This document shows positions 26,050 to 35,573 of a stretch of 59,515 nt of DNA, piece by piece. Location of the stretch: contig CAJUQB010000018.1 of assembly GCA_910588285.1 (NCBI GenBank), positions 1 to 59,515 of the forward strand, in the 5' to 3' direction. The translations under genes and the position numbers were made by a program. The notes under the pieces are model-generated. The model worked only from the letters and a program-made list of their open reading frames with translations. It ran no database searches and had not been told where the DNA came from. The DNA comes from an uncultured Lachnospiraceae bacterium. GTDB taxonomy: Bacteria > Bacillota > Clostridia > Lachnospirales > Lachnospiraceae. Numbering within the stretch: position 1 is the stretch's first letter; each line of letters begins with the position of its first letter.

Positions 26050-26997
26050 TCATTCTGTACGCGTCATTATTTTCCTGACTACCTCGATCTCAAGCTCAAG
26101 CTCCTGGGCAATCACCTCTGCTTTCTTCCCTTGCTGCAGCTTCCTTTGAACCAACTTCTCCAATATTGCCTGCTCCCCCTCGCTGTAGCCTGCCTGTTTC
26201 CCCTCGCTGTAGCCTGCCTGTTTCCCCTCATCATACCCTTCTTTATAGGTATCTCTCATATGTTTCTTCTCATCATACTCTGTCAGCAGCATATGCAGCA
26301 CCTCCGCCCGATTCTTTAACAGGACATCTTCCAATATCCCACTTTGGATACAGGTATCTATGGCCTTCATAATAGCAGTCTTCGGTGACATATTCTGCCT
26401 CAGGTTCTCATTGACCTCAGACACAAACTCAGAATACTCCCATAACCGCCGGCACCTTTCCATCAATTCTTTATTATGCCCACGATTAATGTTAAGCATC
26501 AAAGCCCGGCACTCCAGGCATCCGCTTCCAGGTCCCGCCTCAAAGGCATCTGACAATAACAGCTCGCTTTTGTCCTCCTGCCTGTCCTTTCCATTATAAA
26601 AAACAACATATTTTGGCGTAGGAAGCATTACGAGCTTAGAGCCATACATATTATCCTTCCGCTGGACAATCAGCCCTTCATATTGCCGTGCAAAATACAG
26701 CAGCCCTCTTAAAGGCATATTTGGTGAAAAGGTGCTCTGATGCTCATACAGGTTCAACTGATCTGAAATCATAAAGGACAGATCATTTTTCATCTTCATG
26801 AAAATCACATCGTCCAGAGTAATAATTTCCAGCTCATTTGGATCCGTATAAAAGCTTTCGTTCACTGCATTGTAAAGGTCCAAAAGATCCTTCTTTTCCT
26901 GAAACAAAAATCGAAATAAGCGATCCTTGTACTTACGATTTGTCCGCAATCGCTTCCATCCAAAATACATCTTATGCCATGCTATGTGTTTTGCCAT
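26050..26997 (-). CDS. Rpn family recombination-promoting nuclease/putative transposase
   Basis: A 315-residue PD-(D/E)XK protein of the Rpn/PDDEXK_2 family. The nuclease core is near residues 55-90: DVIFMKMKNDLSFMI, then LNLYEHQST, with the family Asp and the Glu-x-Gln in place of Glu-x-Lys. The segment NMPLRGLLYFARQY is also diagnostic. The C-terminal region carries three imperfect copies of YSEGKQAG (about residues 260-282), then a helical tail often seen in this family. GGGAGG before the ATG sets the start at MAKHIAWHK; a frame 15 codons longer lacks a site. Characterised Rpn proteins promote RecA-independent recombination and DNA breakage; some act in phage defence. Confidence 0.9.
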   Translation of the reverse strand: MAKHIAWHKMYFGWKRLRTNRKYKDRLFRFLFQEKKDLLDLYNAVNESFYTDPNELEIITLDDVIFMKMKNDLSFMISDQLNLYEHQSTFSPNMPLRGLLYFARQYEGLIVQRKDNMYGSKLVMLPTPKYVVFYNGKDRQEDKSELLLSDAFEAGPGSGCLECRALMLNINRGHNKELMERCRRLWEYSEFVSEVNENLRQNMSPKTAIMKAIDTCIQSGILEDVLLKNRAEVLHMLLTEYDEKKHMRDTYKEGYDEGKQAGYSEGKQAGYSEGEQAILEKLVQRKLQQGKKAEVIAQELELEIEVVRKIMTRTE

Positions 26998-27223
26998 AGA
27001 CTTTCCTCCCTTGATTATACTTGATTTTTTCATTTTCCTCAACTGTTCCAGCTCACAATATCAGCATAAAAAAGTGAAATATTCGGGATTCCCGTATGAA
27101 GTGTATAAGATAACTGTGTAAAACGAATAAAATAATTATAGCATAGAGCTTTGTATTTTGCAAAATATTTTTCTTTTTGAGCTTATCTTTCAAGATTCAA
27201 AAAATGAAGTGATAAAGCAGCAC

Positions 27224-27259
27224 GGGCGATGCACATACGCCTTCCGCTGTGCACCGCCC
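27224..27259 (-). terminator. GC-rich hairpin after the sulfatase gene
   Basis: GGGCGATGCAC (27224-27234) and GTGCACCGCCC (27249-27259) pair over 11 positions with one mismatch. The hairpin is about 12 bases past the sulfatase stop. The T tract is weak, so termination is probable rather than certain. The remaining 27043-27223 is AT-rich with no gene seen. Confidence 0.5.
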
Positions 27260-27271
27260 CATTGGCCCTCT

Positions 27272-28849
27272 TTATGATATCTCTGACATGGAATCCTCCA
27301 TCTTCTCCATCATTTCCTTCACCCCGTTCAGCTGCTCCCAGGCATCCATGCCTGCATTTTCCTGGACAGCCCCTTCTGTGGTACGCCCCCGCTCAATGAT
27401 GTCCAAAAGCTCCTCTGCCATGGCAAGGCATTGCTCCCGGTTCCCGGCAGCCCTGTTGTGCTGTTCCCCGATATCTCTGGCAAGGTGATACAGCTGATAG
27501 GGCACCTCCCTGGTGCAGGAGGGCTCATCCTCCCCTCCCAGCACGCCGCCGCTGCCGCTGTCACTGCACAGCTCCAGCTTCCACTCCTTCGTCCGCAGGG
27601 AGAAGCTTCCGTTTCCAGAGGAATGCACCACCGAATGGCGGACGCTGCCCGCTCCCTCCAGGGCCGGAATCAGGCTGATGGAATCCTCCGCCGCATTATC
27701 CGGAATCTCCACCCCCAGAATCTCGGAAAAGGTAGCATACAGATCCGACAGGCAGGCCATCTCCCCGCAGCTTCCCCCGTTCTCATAGTGGCCGGGCCAG
27801 GAGATAATTGCCGGGATCCGGTGGCCCCCTTCATAAATGTCCGCCTTCTTCCCCCGGAATACATAGCTGGGATTGTGGCCATGGCTTTTCAGGAATGGGT
27901 AATCTGCCACACCGCTGCAGCCATTGTCGCTGGCAAAAATAATCATGGTATTGTCCAGAATCCCCTCCTCCTTCAGCTTCTCCACCAGGGTTCCCACCAG
28001 GGAATCCAGATAAAGCACTATGTCAGCGTACACATTCAGGCCGCTCTTTCCACGAAACCCCTCCGGCGGAAGCAGAGGCCCGTGGACTGCATGGGTTGGA
28101 TAATAGATGAAAAAGGGCTCTTTGGCATGCTCCTCAATCAGCTCCAATACCTTGTTATGCATATCCCCAATCACTGCCTCAAAATCAAATCCCGGTGCAG
28201 TCGGTCCCCTCTGCCACAGCTCCTGCTGGGTGGCATCCTTTCGGTCCAGGGGGAATACCCCGGTAATGTGGTCCGGCACTGCCAGAGCCTTCCGGTTCTC
28301 TATGTACACGTAGGGCGGCTGGTCCAGGGAAGCCGCAGTGCCGAAAAAGTAATCAAAGCCATAGTCATTGGGACTCACCTTCAGGGGTTTGGTAAAATCA
28401 ATATTCATGCCATCCAGCATAAACCCTGCCGCCCGGGGATCCTTCAGCTTCTCCTTCACCTCTTCCCCAATCCCGTATTTCTCACCGTCAATCTCCGTCC
28501 GTTCCCAGCCCAGACCCTGATGCCACTTCCCTACCGCGGCCGTAAAATACCCCTGGCTTTGGAACAATGTGCCCAGCGTGCTGCGGCCCTCCTCGATCAG
28601 GGGCGGCGCCCCGCCGGGAAGAACTCCGGCCTTCAGTCTGGAACGCCAGTTGTAGCGGCCGGTCAGCAGGCCGTACCGGGAGGGCGTGCATAAAGCCGAA
28701 GTAGCATGGCAGTCAGTCAGCTTCACGCCCCGGGCAGCCAGGGCGTCGATATTGGGGGTATGGATCTTGGAATTCTCATTGTAGCAGGACAAATCCCCAT
28801 AGCCCAGGTCATCGATAAACATCAGGATTACGTTTGGTTTTTTTTGCAT
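27272..28849 (-). CDS. Sulfatase (type I, formylglycine-dependent)
   Basis: A 525-residue S1-family sulfatase. PNVILMFIDDLGYGDLSCY at the N-terminus gives the paired Asp calcium ligands. SALCTPSRYGLLTGRY near residue 65 is the formylglycine signature, with Cys in C-T-P-S-R to be converted by an anaerobic or FGE-type maturase. GFDYFFGTAASLDQPPY, TMIIFASDNGCSG (Asp-Asn metal ligands) and FRGKKADIYEGGHRIPAI complete the fold. No signal peptide is seen, so it is cytoplasmic as predicted. Likely substrates are sulfated host or dietary glycans or sulfate esters. The ATG with GGAGAGGA upstream is chosen; its leader overlaps the end of a second, truncated sulfatase fragment. Confidence 0.93.
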   Translation of the reverse strand: MQKKPNVILMFIDDLGYGDLSCYNENSKIHTPNIDALAARGVKLTDCHATSALCTPSRYGLLTGRYNWRSRLKAGVLPGGAPPLIEEGRSTLGTLFQSQGYFTAAVGKWHQGLGWERTEIDGEKYGIGEEVKEKLKDPRAAGFMLDGMNIDFTKPLKVSPNDYGFDYFFGTAASLDQPPYVYIENRKALAVPDHITGVFPLDRKDATQQELWQRGPTAPGFDFEAVIGDMHNKVLELIEEHAKEPFFIYYPTHAVHGPLLPPEGFRGKSGLNVYADIVLYLDSLVGTLVEKLKEEGILDNTMIIFASDNGCSGVADYPFLKSHGHNPSYVFRGKKADIYEGGHRIPAIISWPGHYENGGSCGEMACLSDLYATFSEILGVEIPDNAAEDSISLIPALEGAGSVRHSVVHSSGNGSFSLRTKEWKLELCSDSGSGGVLGGEDEPSCTREVPYQLYHLARDIGEQHNRAAGNREQCLAMAEELLDIIERGRTTEGAVQENAGMDAWEQLNGVKEMMEKMEDSMSEIS

Positions 28850-28853
28850 AATA

Positions 28854-29045
28854 CTATCCTCTCCCTTCCATGGGCACCACATCTGAGGTATGAATCAGCC
28901 AATCCAGCATCTTCTGGGGCAGAATCTGCTGAATCTGTACATACTCCGGCAGCCCATACAGATTATGGGTCTCCTTCGGGTCTTCCTGCTGCTGCAGGCA
29001 TTTGGAATAAATCCTTCCTGAAAGTCGCCTTTTGCCTGTATTATA
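28854..29045 (-). pseudogene. C-terminal fragment of a second sulfatase
   Basis: On the minus strand this stretch reads IYSKCLQQQEDPKETHNLYG, then LPEYVQIQQ and LLDWLIHTSDVVP-like sequence (here MLDWLIHTSDVVPMEG), and ends in TAG at 28854. The D-P-x-E-x-x-N-L pattern and the Trp-x-I-x-T-S-D-x-V-P ending are typical of sulfatase C-termini. The rest of that gene is missing: the AAA/PD-(D/E)XK gene stops exactly at the upstream edge, in the same frame. The intact sulfatase starts four bases after the fragment's stop, as in an operon of two sulfatases. Confidence 0.75.
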
Positions 29046-30632
29046 TCAAGCCCTTTCAATGATACAGGTATGCTTTCGTTTCTGCCCCTTTGCCTCCCTG
29101 TCATAGGAAATCCCCACCAGCAGAATCTCTCCGCCGTAATCCTGTATGACCTTGGGGTACCTTCTGGCCTTAATCTGGGCGATTGCCCCCGCTGCGGACT
29201 GGTTCCATTTTAGTTCAATAACCAGGGCTGGCAGTGGGGACAGCTTTTTTGGCAGATATACAAGATCCACATATCCGTCTCCGGAAGGCAGCTCCTCAAA
29301 TTTTATATAATGGTCTCTGTAGCTGAAATAAGCCAGCTTAACCACACTGCGCAGTGCCTGCTCGTCGTTATAGAACAATGGAGACGTTTCCTCCCCATGA
29401 ATCCTTTCGATTTGCTCCGCCACTGCCGCTTCATTCCCCTGAACCGTATCCAGGATCAGCTGGTCACTCTCCTGTACGCGCCGGATTGTGTCATTTCGCT
29501 TAATCCGGCGGATCGCCTTGGCAAATTCCAGCCGAATCTCTTCGTTGGGAATATGAGCCGTCTCTGTCTCCTTATCATAGGCAAGATATCCCAGGTGGAT
29601 CAGCAGGATCAGCACATCATTCTTATCCCGGAATGTAACCAGGTCATTGGCAAAACCAAAGGTATCTACCAGAACATCCACTCCGCCAAGAAGCTCTGCC
29701 ATCGTTTTCGACAGTCCGTCAAAATCAAGGCTGATATACTCCATCAGGCTTTTGGACGCAGATGTCTCTGTCCAGTAAGAAGCAAATGCACGATTGCGCA
29801 AGGCCTCCATGACCGCATTCGGATTATAGATTGATTTCCCTTCTAATGTATATCCGTCATACCATTGCTTCATCAAAGAAAAATCAATATCCGCTTCCTC
29901 ACAAAGCCTGCGCACCTCCTCCTCGGTAAATCCAACATACTCTGCAAGCTTTCCCGGATTTACAATCGTGAACTCTTTAAAATCTGAAATTGCAGATTGC
30001 GAACCATCCTTTTTGATCGGGAGTATTCCTGTCATGTAGGCTGCCGCAAATACTTTGGCTGTCGCACCACTGTTTTTAAAAAGAGCACGCAAAAATTCCA
30101 GATATTCCCTCTGTATCCCCGAATCATCTTTGGCCTCACGAATGGGTGCATCCCACTCGTCAATGATCATAACGATTTTATTCCCCGTCAGCTTAACGGT
30201 ATTTGCTAATGTGGATACAAATCCCTCTGCAACCTTTACCGCAGGATACGCCTCCTTTAACTCTGCAACCACGTTCCGCTTAATAAAAGCTACCAGATCC
30301 TTCAACGAGGTCTCCCCGATTACAGCTGTCATATCCAGATAGATTACATCGTATTGATTCAAATGTTTCTGGTAGGAATCGATATACTTCGGATTCCCGG
30401 CAATCTCCAAATCCTCAAATAACGCTGATGAATCACAGCTTCTGTCATAATAGGCACACAGCATCTGTGCAGCAAAAGACTTGCCAAAACGGCGGGGACG
30501 GCTGACACAGGTCAATCGTCTTGGCGTATTGATGGTTTCGTTGATCAAAGCAATCATTCCGCTCTTATCCATATAGGTATCATTCCGAATACTCAAAAAA
30601 CCACTATTCCCCGGATTCAAATAATTCCCCAC
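29046..30632 (-). CDS. AAA-ATPase-like protein with PD-(D/E)XK nuclease domain
   Basis: A 528-residue protein of the AAA-ATPase_like/PDDEXK_9 (DUF1703) group, widespread and multi-copy in gut Firmicutes and Bacteroidetes. YMDKSGMIALINETI leads into the Walker A-like VSRPRRFGKSFAAQML (residues 42-57). Walker B is KIVMIIDEWDAPI near residue 155. The C-terminal nuclease-like core is GYVDLVYLPKK and ALVIELKW near residues 465-485. The start is GTG with GGAGGGAAAGG upstream. Role is unproven; a mobile or defence function is often suspected. Its stop codon directly abuts a truncated sulfatase, which points to insertion or rearrangement at this place. Confidence 0.9.
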   Translation of the reverse strand: MGNYLNPGNSGFLSIRNDTYMDKSGMIALINETINTPRRLTCVSRPRRFGKSFAAQMLCAYYDRSCDSSALFEDLEIAGNPKYIDSYQKHLNQYDVIYLDMTAVIGETSLKDLVAFIKRNVVAELKEAYPAVKVAEGFVSTLANTVKLTGNKIVMIIDEWDAPIREAKDDSGIQREYLEFLRALFKNSGATAKVFAAAYMTGILPIKKDGSQSAISDFKEFTIVNPGKLAEYVGFTEEEVRRLCEEADIDFSLMKQWYDGYTLEGKSIYNPNAVMEALRNRAFASYWTETSASKSLMEYISLDFDGLSKTMAELLGGVDVLVDTFGFANDLVTFRDKNDVLILLIHLGYLAYDKETETAHIPNEEIRLEFAKAIRRIKRNDTIRRVQESDQLILDTVQGNEAAVAEQIERIHGEETSPLFYNDEQALRSVVKLAYFSYRDHYIKFEELPSGDGYVDLVYLPKKLSPLPALVIELKWNQSAAGAIAQIKARRYPKVIQDYGGEILLVGISYDREAKGQKRKHTCIIERA

Positions 30633-30729
30633 GGCCTTTCCCTCCTTGCATGCTTATTCTAACATGATTTTTTAATCCCGGCAACTGCACGCTCTGAGAA
30701 TCCTTCCTGCATAACTCTTCCCCCTCACC

Positions 30730-30788
30730 CCCCGGCCAAGTTTCCCTTTAGCAGCTCATCCCCCGGCCGGGTTTCCCTTTAACAGCTC
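30730..30788. repeat. Tandem 31-bp duplication at the end of the GT51 gene
   Basis: 30730-30757 and 30761-30788 match at 25 of 28 bases, a repeat with 31-bp period. The second unit encodes the last residues of the transglycosylase (ELLKGNPAGG); the first repeats this sequence just past its stop codon. Confidence 0.75.
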
Positions 30789-31502
30789 TTCCGCCTCCCG
30801 GGCCGTAAGCTTGTCACACTTGACCATCCGCTCCAGAACAACAGCCATCCGCCTTGTGGCCAGCTCCATACTATTGTTGAGGGAATAGACCGAAGGGGCA
30901 TTGGGAAGCCCTGCCAGGAGGACACACTCATAGTCTGTCAGCTCCTGAGGGGTTTTGCCAAAATATCCCTGTGCAGCATCATGGATCCCATAATATCCGC
31001 TGCCAAAATAAATGGAATTTACATACATTTCAAACAGTTCCTTTTTGCTGCACTCCTTCTCCAGTGCGAATGCGGCAAATACCTCCGCCGCCTTCCGCTC
31101 AATCCTTTTTTCCTGGGTAAACAGCTGGTTTTTGGCAATCTGCTGTGTAATCGTACTGCCTCCCTCCTTGAAGGACAGGGTGATCAGGTCTTTCCAGGCA
31201 GCCCGGGCAATGGCCAAAAAATCAATCCCCCAATGGCTTTCAAAACGCTTATCCTCCGCAGCAATCACTGCGTCAATATAGATCTGGGGCAGCTCATCAT
31301 AAGCCGTAAATCCCTCCTGGCTCCTGATGTTTTCCACGATTTCCGAAATAGGCCTTTCCGCCACTGCCTCCTGATACATCTGGTAGCCCTTCACGCCGAA
31401 AAAGCCTGCGACAGAGACTGCCAAGAGGAACATTACGCCGGCGGTTCCCAGCAGGAACCGCTTTATGAGCCGGCCGCGCCTCCTGTTCCCGTTTTTTTTC
31501 AT
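30756..31502 (-). CDS. Monofunctional peptidoglycan glycosyltransferase, GT51
   Basis: A 248-residue membrane-anchored transglycosylase that polymerises lipid II. A basic N-terminus and one membrane anchor (residues 14-38) precede the GT51 domain. Motif 1 is AVIAAEDKRFESHWGID with catalytic Glu; motif 2 is KEGGSTITQQIAKNQLF; motif 3 is RKAAEVFAAFALEKECSKKELFEMYVNSIYFG with the second Glu; motif 4 is YFGKTPQELTDYECVLLAGLPNAPSVYS. No transpeptidase domain follows, so it resembles MtgA or SgtB in layout. GGGAGGG precedes the ATG. A short tandem duplication covers the 3' end. Confidence 0.93.
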   Translation of the reverse strand: MKKNGNRRRGRLIKRFLLGTAGVMFLLAVSVAGFFGVKGYQMYQEAVAERPISEIVENIRSQEGFTAYDELPQIYIDAVIAAEDKRFESHWGIDFLAIARAAWKDLITLSFKEGGSTITQQIAKNQLFTQEKRIERKAAEVFAAFALEKECSKKELFEMYVNSIYFGSGYYGIHDAAQGYFGKTPQELTDYECVLLAGLPNAPSVYSLNNSMELATRRMAVVLERMVKCDKLTAREAEELLKGNPAGG

Positions 31503-31556
31503 AGGTACTCCCTCCCATGGATGCCTGCTTTACTTCAAAATTAATGCAACGCTGTA

Positions 31557-34500
31557 CTAGATCTCTTCCTCCACCATACTCCTGTCCCGGTGAAATGCAT
31601 CGTAAATACAGGGCACTACAATCAAAGTCAGCAGTGTGCCGTAAATCAGGCCGCCCACCACCACCAGCGCCATGGGCTGCATCATTTCCGAGCCGCTGTC
31701 CAGGCCAAGGGCCATGATAAACATTGCCACAATCGTAGTCAGGGCAGTCATTAGAATGGGACGGACACGGGTCTTTCCAGCCTCTACGATAGCCTCCTTC
31801 TTGCCCAGGCCCTCCCTGCGCAGCTGATTGGTGTAGTCCACCAGCACAATCCCGTTGTTTACAATGATACCCGCCAGCATAACAAAGCCTAAAAGGGCAA
31901 TGACACTGACCTCGCTGCCCGTGAGGAACAGAGCCAGAAAGCCGCCGGTAAAGGCCAGGGGGATCGTGAACATGATAATAAAGGGCGACAGCAGAGACTG
32001 GAACTGCGCCACCATGATCAGGTATACGAATACCACCGCCAGAATCAGCATCAGCATCAGCTGCTCCATGGCCTCATTGATGGTCTCATCCTCCCCTGTC
32101 ATCTCCAGGGTGTATCCATCCGGGCAGTCATACTTGTTCAGGGCCTGCTGCAGCTCTCTGGACACCAGGCCTACATTGTGCTCCTCATCCACCTTGGCGG
32201 ACACTGTGATGTACCGCTCCTGGGCATCCCGGTTGATGGCGCTTAGGCCCTCCGCATCCTCAAAGGTGGCAATCCTGCTCAGCGGAATCTCTTCCTCCTC
32301 CCCCTCCTGATTCGTATAGGAAAAGGTCAGCGCCTTGATATCTCTCCGGTCAAGCTCCTCATTTGTCCCCTCGGATACATATACCTCATAATCAGCAAGA
32401 TCCGTAGAAACAGTGGTTGCCTGGCTGGCATCCGCCACCTGCTGGCTCACCAGCTGGAACACCTGGGCTACCGTCATATTATAGGCCGCTGCCTTCGCCT
32501 TATCCACAGAGATCTTCAGCTGGGGTGTTGTCTCCTCCAGGCCGTCGGATACCTCATAGGTGCCCTCGGTCTGTTCCACAATGGCAGCCACATCCCTGGC
32601 AATTTCCTGCATTTTCTCCAGGTCCCGCCCCTTGATCTGGACAGACAGCCCGCTTCCCCCCAGCATACTGATATCCATGGCCGAGGAATCCACCGACACC
32701 TCACACTCCATATCAGCAGTGCACTGCTGAATCTCCCTGGTAATCTGGGCATTGGAAAGCTGGGGTTTCTCCTTGAGGATCACATACATGCTGATGGTGG
32801 TGCCATCGCCGCCCATGCCCATAATGCCGCCGCCTCCTGCCATGGCCCCGATGGTATCCACATCCTCCAGCTTGGAAATACGCTTCATCGCTTCCTCCGA
32901 AAGCTCTGCTGCCTCAGACAGCTCTGCATCCTCCGGGGGCGTCAATGTCACAGACAGCTGGGGGCTCTCCATGGCCGGCATGAAGGAGGTTCCATTGGAA
33001 AGGGCTCCGAAAATACTGCCTCCCAGCAGCACAAGCACTGCCAGGAAAACAACGACTTTAAATCGCAGCAATACCTTCAGAACTCTGCCGTAGCCTTCAA
33101 CCACACGGTCAAAAACGGGATGCTTCTTCTCTGTGGCCTTCTTCATTACCCCGCTGGCCATCATGGGCACAAAGGTCAGGGCAATCATCAGGCTGGCCAG
33201 CAGCGAATAGGCAATGGTCAATCCCATATCCACAAAGAGCTGCCTTGTAATTCCCTCTGTGAAAATGATCGGCGCAAACACGCAAATAGTAGTCAGGGTA
33301 GAGGCGACAATGGCTCCTGTCACCTGCTTTGCCCCCTCCACTGCCGCTCTCTTGGGGGACTCTCCCAGGCTCCGCAGCCGGTATATATTTTCAATCACCA
33401 CAATGGAATTATCCACCAGCATACCAATTCCCAGGGCAAGGCCTGACAGTGAAATTACATTTAAGGTGATTCCGGAAAAATACATCAGCACCACTGCAAA
33501 AATCACACTGACCGGAATGGCGCAGGCAATAACCACAGTGGGGCGGATATCCTTCAAAAATACCAGCAGGATCAATATGGCCAGAATGCCGCCGATCACA
33601 ATATTCTGCAGCACGGAATCCACAATCAGATCAATGTAGATCCCCTGATCCATCAGGGTGGTAATGTGAAGCCCCTCTTCCTCTGCCGCCAGCTTCTCCA
33701 CCCGCTCCAGCACACGGTCCGTCACGTCGCCGGTGGAATAGCCGGTCTGCTTCTCAATGGACAGCATGACAGCGGAATTGCCGTTCATACTGGCATAAAC
33801 CTCATCCGCATTGCTGATGAGCGTCACCTCCGCCACATCGGAAAGCCGCACCGGCTTCACCCCATCCATATGCATATCCAGCAGTACCAGCTCCGACAGC
33901 GCCTCCACTCCGGCCACCTTATCCCCTACCCGTATCAGATACTGCTGCCCGTCTTCTGTCACATAGCCTGCCGGCATGGAAAAATTCTGGGCAGTCAGGA
34001 TATTCTTCAGCATATCCAGGGTGAGGACACTGTCCAGGGAGGCCTGCTCATAGGCAGATTCCCTCTGCTGTTCAAATTCCTCCCGTGCGCTTTCCAGCTG
34101 CTGCTCTCCGCTGGTTAGCTGGGCCTGGGCGCTTCCCATCTGGATGGAGCCAAGGATCTGGCTTCTGGAAAGCTGGGCCAGGGTATCGTTGACCGTTGTC
34201 TTCCCCTCTGCAATGCTGACAAGGCCCTGCTCGATCTGCATGATCCCGGCGCTGACCTGTGCCTGCTTCTGCACCAGGGTAGTGATGGCCGTTGGCAGTG
34301 TCTCGAAGGTCAGGCCCTCCTGGCCCAGCTGGGCGCCCATGCCGGCCAGCTGCTGCTCCAGGGCCGCATATTGGGCCTCCAGCTCCGCAAGCTGGGCCTG
34401 CATGGCTGCCAGGTCAATTCCCGCCTCCTGCTGCTGCTCCGGTGTCATGGCCTCTGCTGCCGCAATCCCTTCCTTCAGCTGGGCAATCGCTGCCGCAAGC

Positions 34501-35369
34501 TGAGCCGCCCCATCGGACAGCTGGTTCAGCCCGGAGATCCCCTGCTCCAATTGTATTTGGGTGCGCCGCAGCTCCTCCAGCTGCGTATTCATCTGCTGCT
34601 CTGCCAGCAGCAGTTCCATTTTCTGGTCATTCAGCTGCGCAGTGGCGCCGCTGACCTGGGAGGCCAGCTGCTCCTGGCCGGATTCCAGCTCATTCCTTCC
34701 GGAATCCATCTCCTCCTGAGCCTTCTCCATTTCCTCCTGGGCATCGGCAAAGGACAGATCCAGGGATGCCTTGATATCCTCATTGACCTTGTCAATCTTC
34801 TCCTGGTCAAGCACCACCTCCACCGTCTCCTCAACGGTTCCCACTGCTGTGGCAGAGGCAACGCCCTCAATGCTCTCCAGCTCCGGAATCAGAAAGCTCT
34901 CCACATAACGGCTGATCTCCATCTCGTCCATGCCGTCCATATCTGCCGCAGCAATCATAATCGGCATCATATCCGGATTAATCTTCATAATGATGGGATT
35001 CCCCACAGAATCCGGAAAATACCCGGAAATCTGATCCAGGCTCTCCCGCATCTCAATGGTCACGGAATCCATATTGGCAGTCTGCTCAAACTCCAGGATC
35101 ACCATGGACATGTTATCCGAAGACGTGGAGCTGATATGCTTGATATTGGAGGTAGTCGCCATGGCGCTCTCAATGGGCTTGGTAACTCCCAGCTCCACCT
35201 CCTCCGGGCTCGCCCCGGGATATGTAGTCATAACAATGGCATAGGGCATATTCATGCTGGGCAGAAGATCTGCCGTCATTCTGGTCAGGGACACGATCCC
35301 AAGCACAATCACCAGTACGATGGCCACCAGCACTGTATATGGCTTTTTCACACTGAATCTCGAAAACAC
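31557..35369 (-). CDS. RND family efflux permease with long coiled-coil insert
   Basis: A 1270-residue AcrB/HAE1-type RND transporter. TM1 is residues 12-30, followed by the porter start LLPSMNMPYAIVMTTYPGASPEEVE. Central TM helices include GISLNVISLSGLALGIGMLVDNSIVVIENIYR-like sequence with the proton-relay Asp of TM4. The second half repeats the pattern with ALLGFVMLAGIIVNNGIVLVDY. About residues 200-455 form an Ala/Glu/Gln-rich helical insert not found in Gram-negative AcrB, predicted coiled coil. No membrane fusion protein or outer channel gene is near, as expected in a Gram-positive. Start is GTG with AAAGGAG. Substrate unknown. Confidence 0.92.
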   Translation of the reverse strand: MFSRFSVKKPYTVLVAIVLVIVLGIVSLTRMTADLLPSMNMPYAIVMTTYPGASPEEVELGVTKPIESAMATTSNIKHISSTSSDNMSMVILEFEQTANMDSVTIEMRESLDQISGYFPDSVGNPIIMKINPDMMPIMIAAADMDGMDEMEISRYVESFLIPELESIEGVASATAVGTVEETVEVVLDQEKIDKVNEDIKASLDLSFADAQEEMEKAQEEMDSGRNELESGQEQLASQVSGATAQLNDQKMELLLAEQQMNTQLEELRRTQIQLEQGISGLNQLSDGAAQLAAAIAQLKEGIAAAEAMTPEQQQEAGIDLAAMQAQLAELEAQYAALEQQLAGMGAQLGQEGLTFETLPTAITTLVQKQAQVSAGIMQIEQGLVSIAEGKTTVNDTLAQLSRSQILGSIQMGSAQAQLTSGEQQLESAREEFEQQRESAYEQASLDSVLTLDMLKNILTAQNFSMPAGYVTEDGQQYLIRVGDKVAGVEALSELVLLDMHMDGVKPVRLSDVAEVTLISNADEVYASMNGNSAVMLSIEKQTGYSTGDVTDRVLERVEKLAAEEEGLHITTLMDQGIYIDLIVDSVLQNIVIGGILAILILLVFLKDIRPTVVIACAIPVSVIFAVVLMYFSGITLNVISLSGLALGIGMLVDNSIVVIENIYRLRSLGESPKRAAVEGAKQVTGAIVASTLTTICVFAPIIFTEGITRQLFVDMGLTIAYSLLASLMIALTFVPMMASGVMKKATEKKHPVFDRVVEGYGRVLKVLLRFKVVVFLAVLVLLGGSIFGALSNGTSFMPAMESPQLSVTLTPPEDAELSEAAELSEEAMKRISKLEDVDTIGAMAGGGGIMGMGGDGTTISMYVILKEKPQLSNAQITREIQQCTADMECEVSVDSSAMDISMLGGSGLSVQIKGRDLEKMQEIARDVAAIVEQTEGTYEVSDGLEETTPQLKISVDKAKAAAYNMTVAQVFQLVSQQVADASQATTVSTDLADYEVYVSEGTNEELDRRDIKALTFSYTNQEGEEEEIPLSRIATFEDAEGLSAINRDAQERYITVSAKVDEEHNVGLVSRELQQALNKYDCPDGYTLEMTGEDETINEAMEQLMLMLILAVVFVYLIMVAQFQSLLSPFIIMFTIPLAFTGGFLALFLTGSEVSVIALLGFVMLAGIIVNNGIVLVDYTNQLRREGLGKKEAIVEAGKTRVRPILMTALTTIVAMFIMALGLDSGSEMMQPMALVVVGGLIYGTLLTLIVVPCIYDAFHRDRSMVEEEI

Positions 35370-35573
35370 CTGTGTTCTCCTTTCGCTGTATCGTCTATTT
35401 TCCTTCTAATTTTTAAGTTTACATCTTTTGGGAACATGTAGCAAGAAACAAAAAGGAAACTGAACATAAAATTTTTATAAATTTTCGTATTTTCTATTTC
35501 CTGTACTTGTGTTAGAATAAATAGTAGAATAAATGATACCTAGTTCTCGTATCAAAGTAACGGAGGAAAATTT

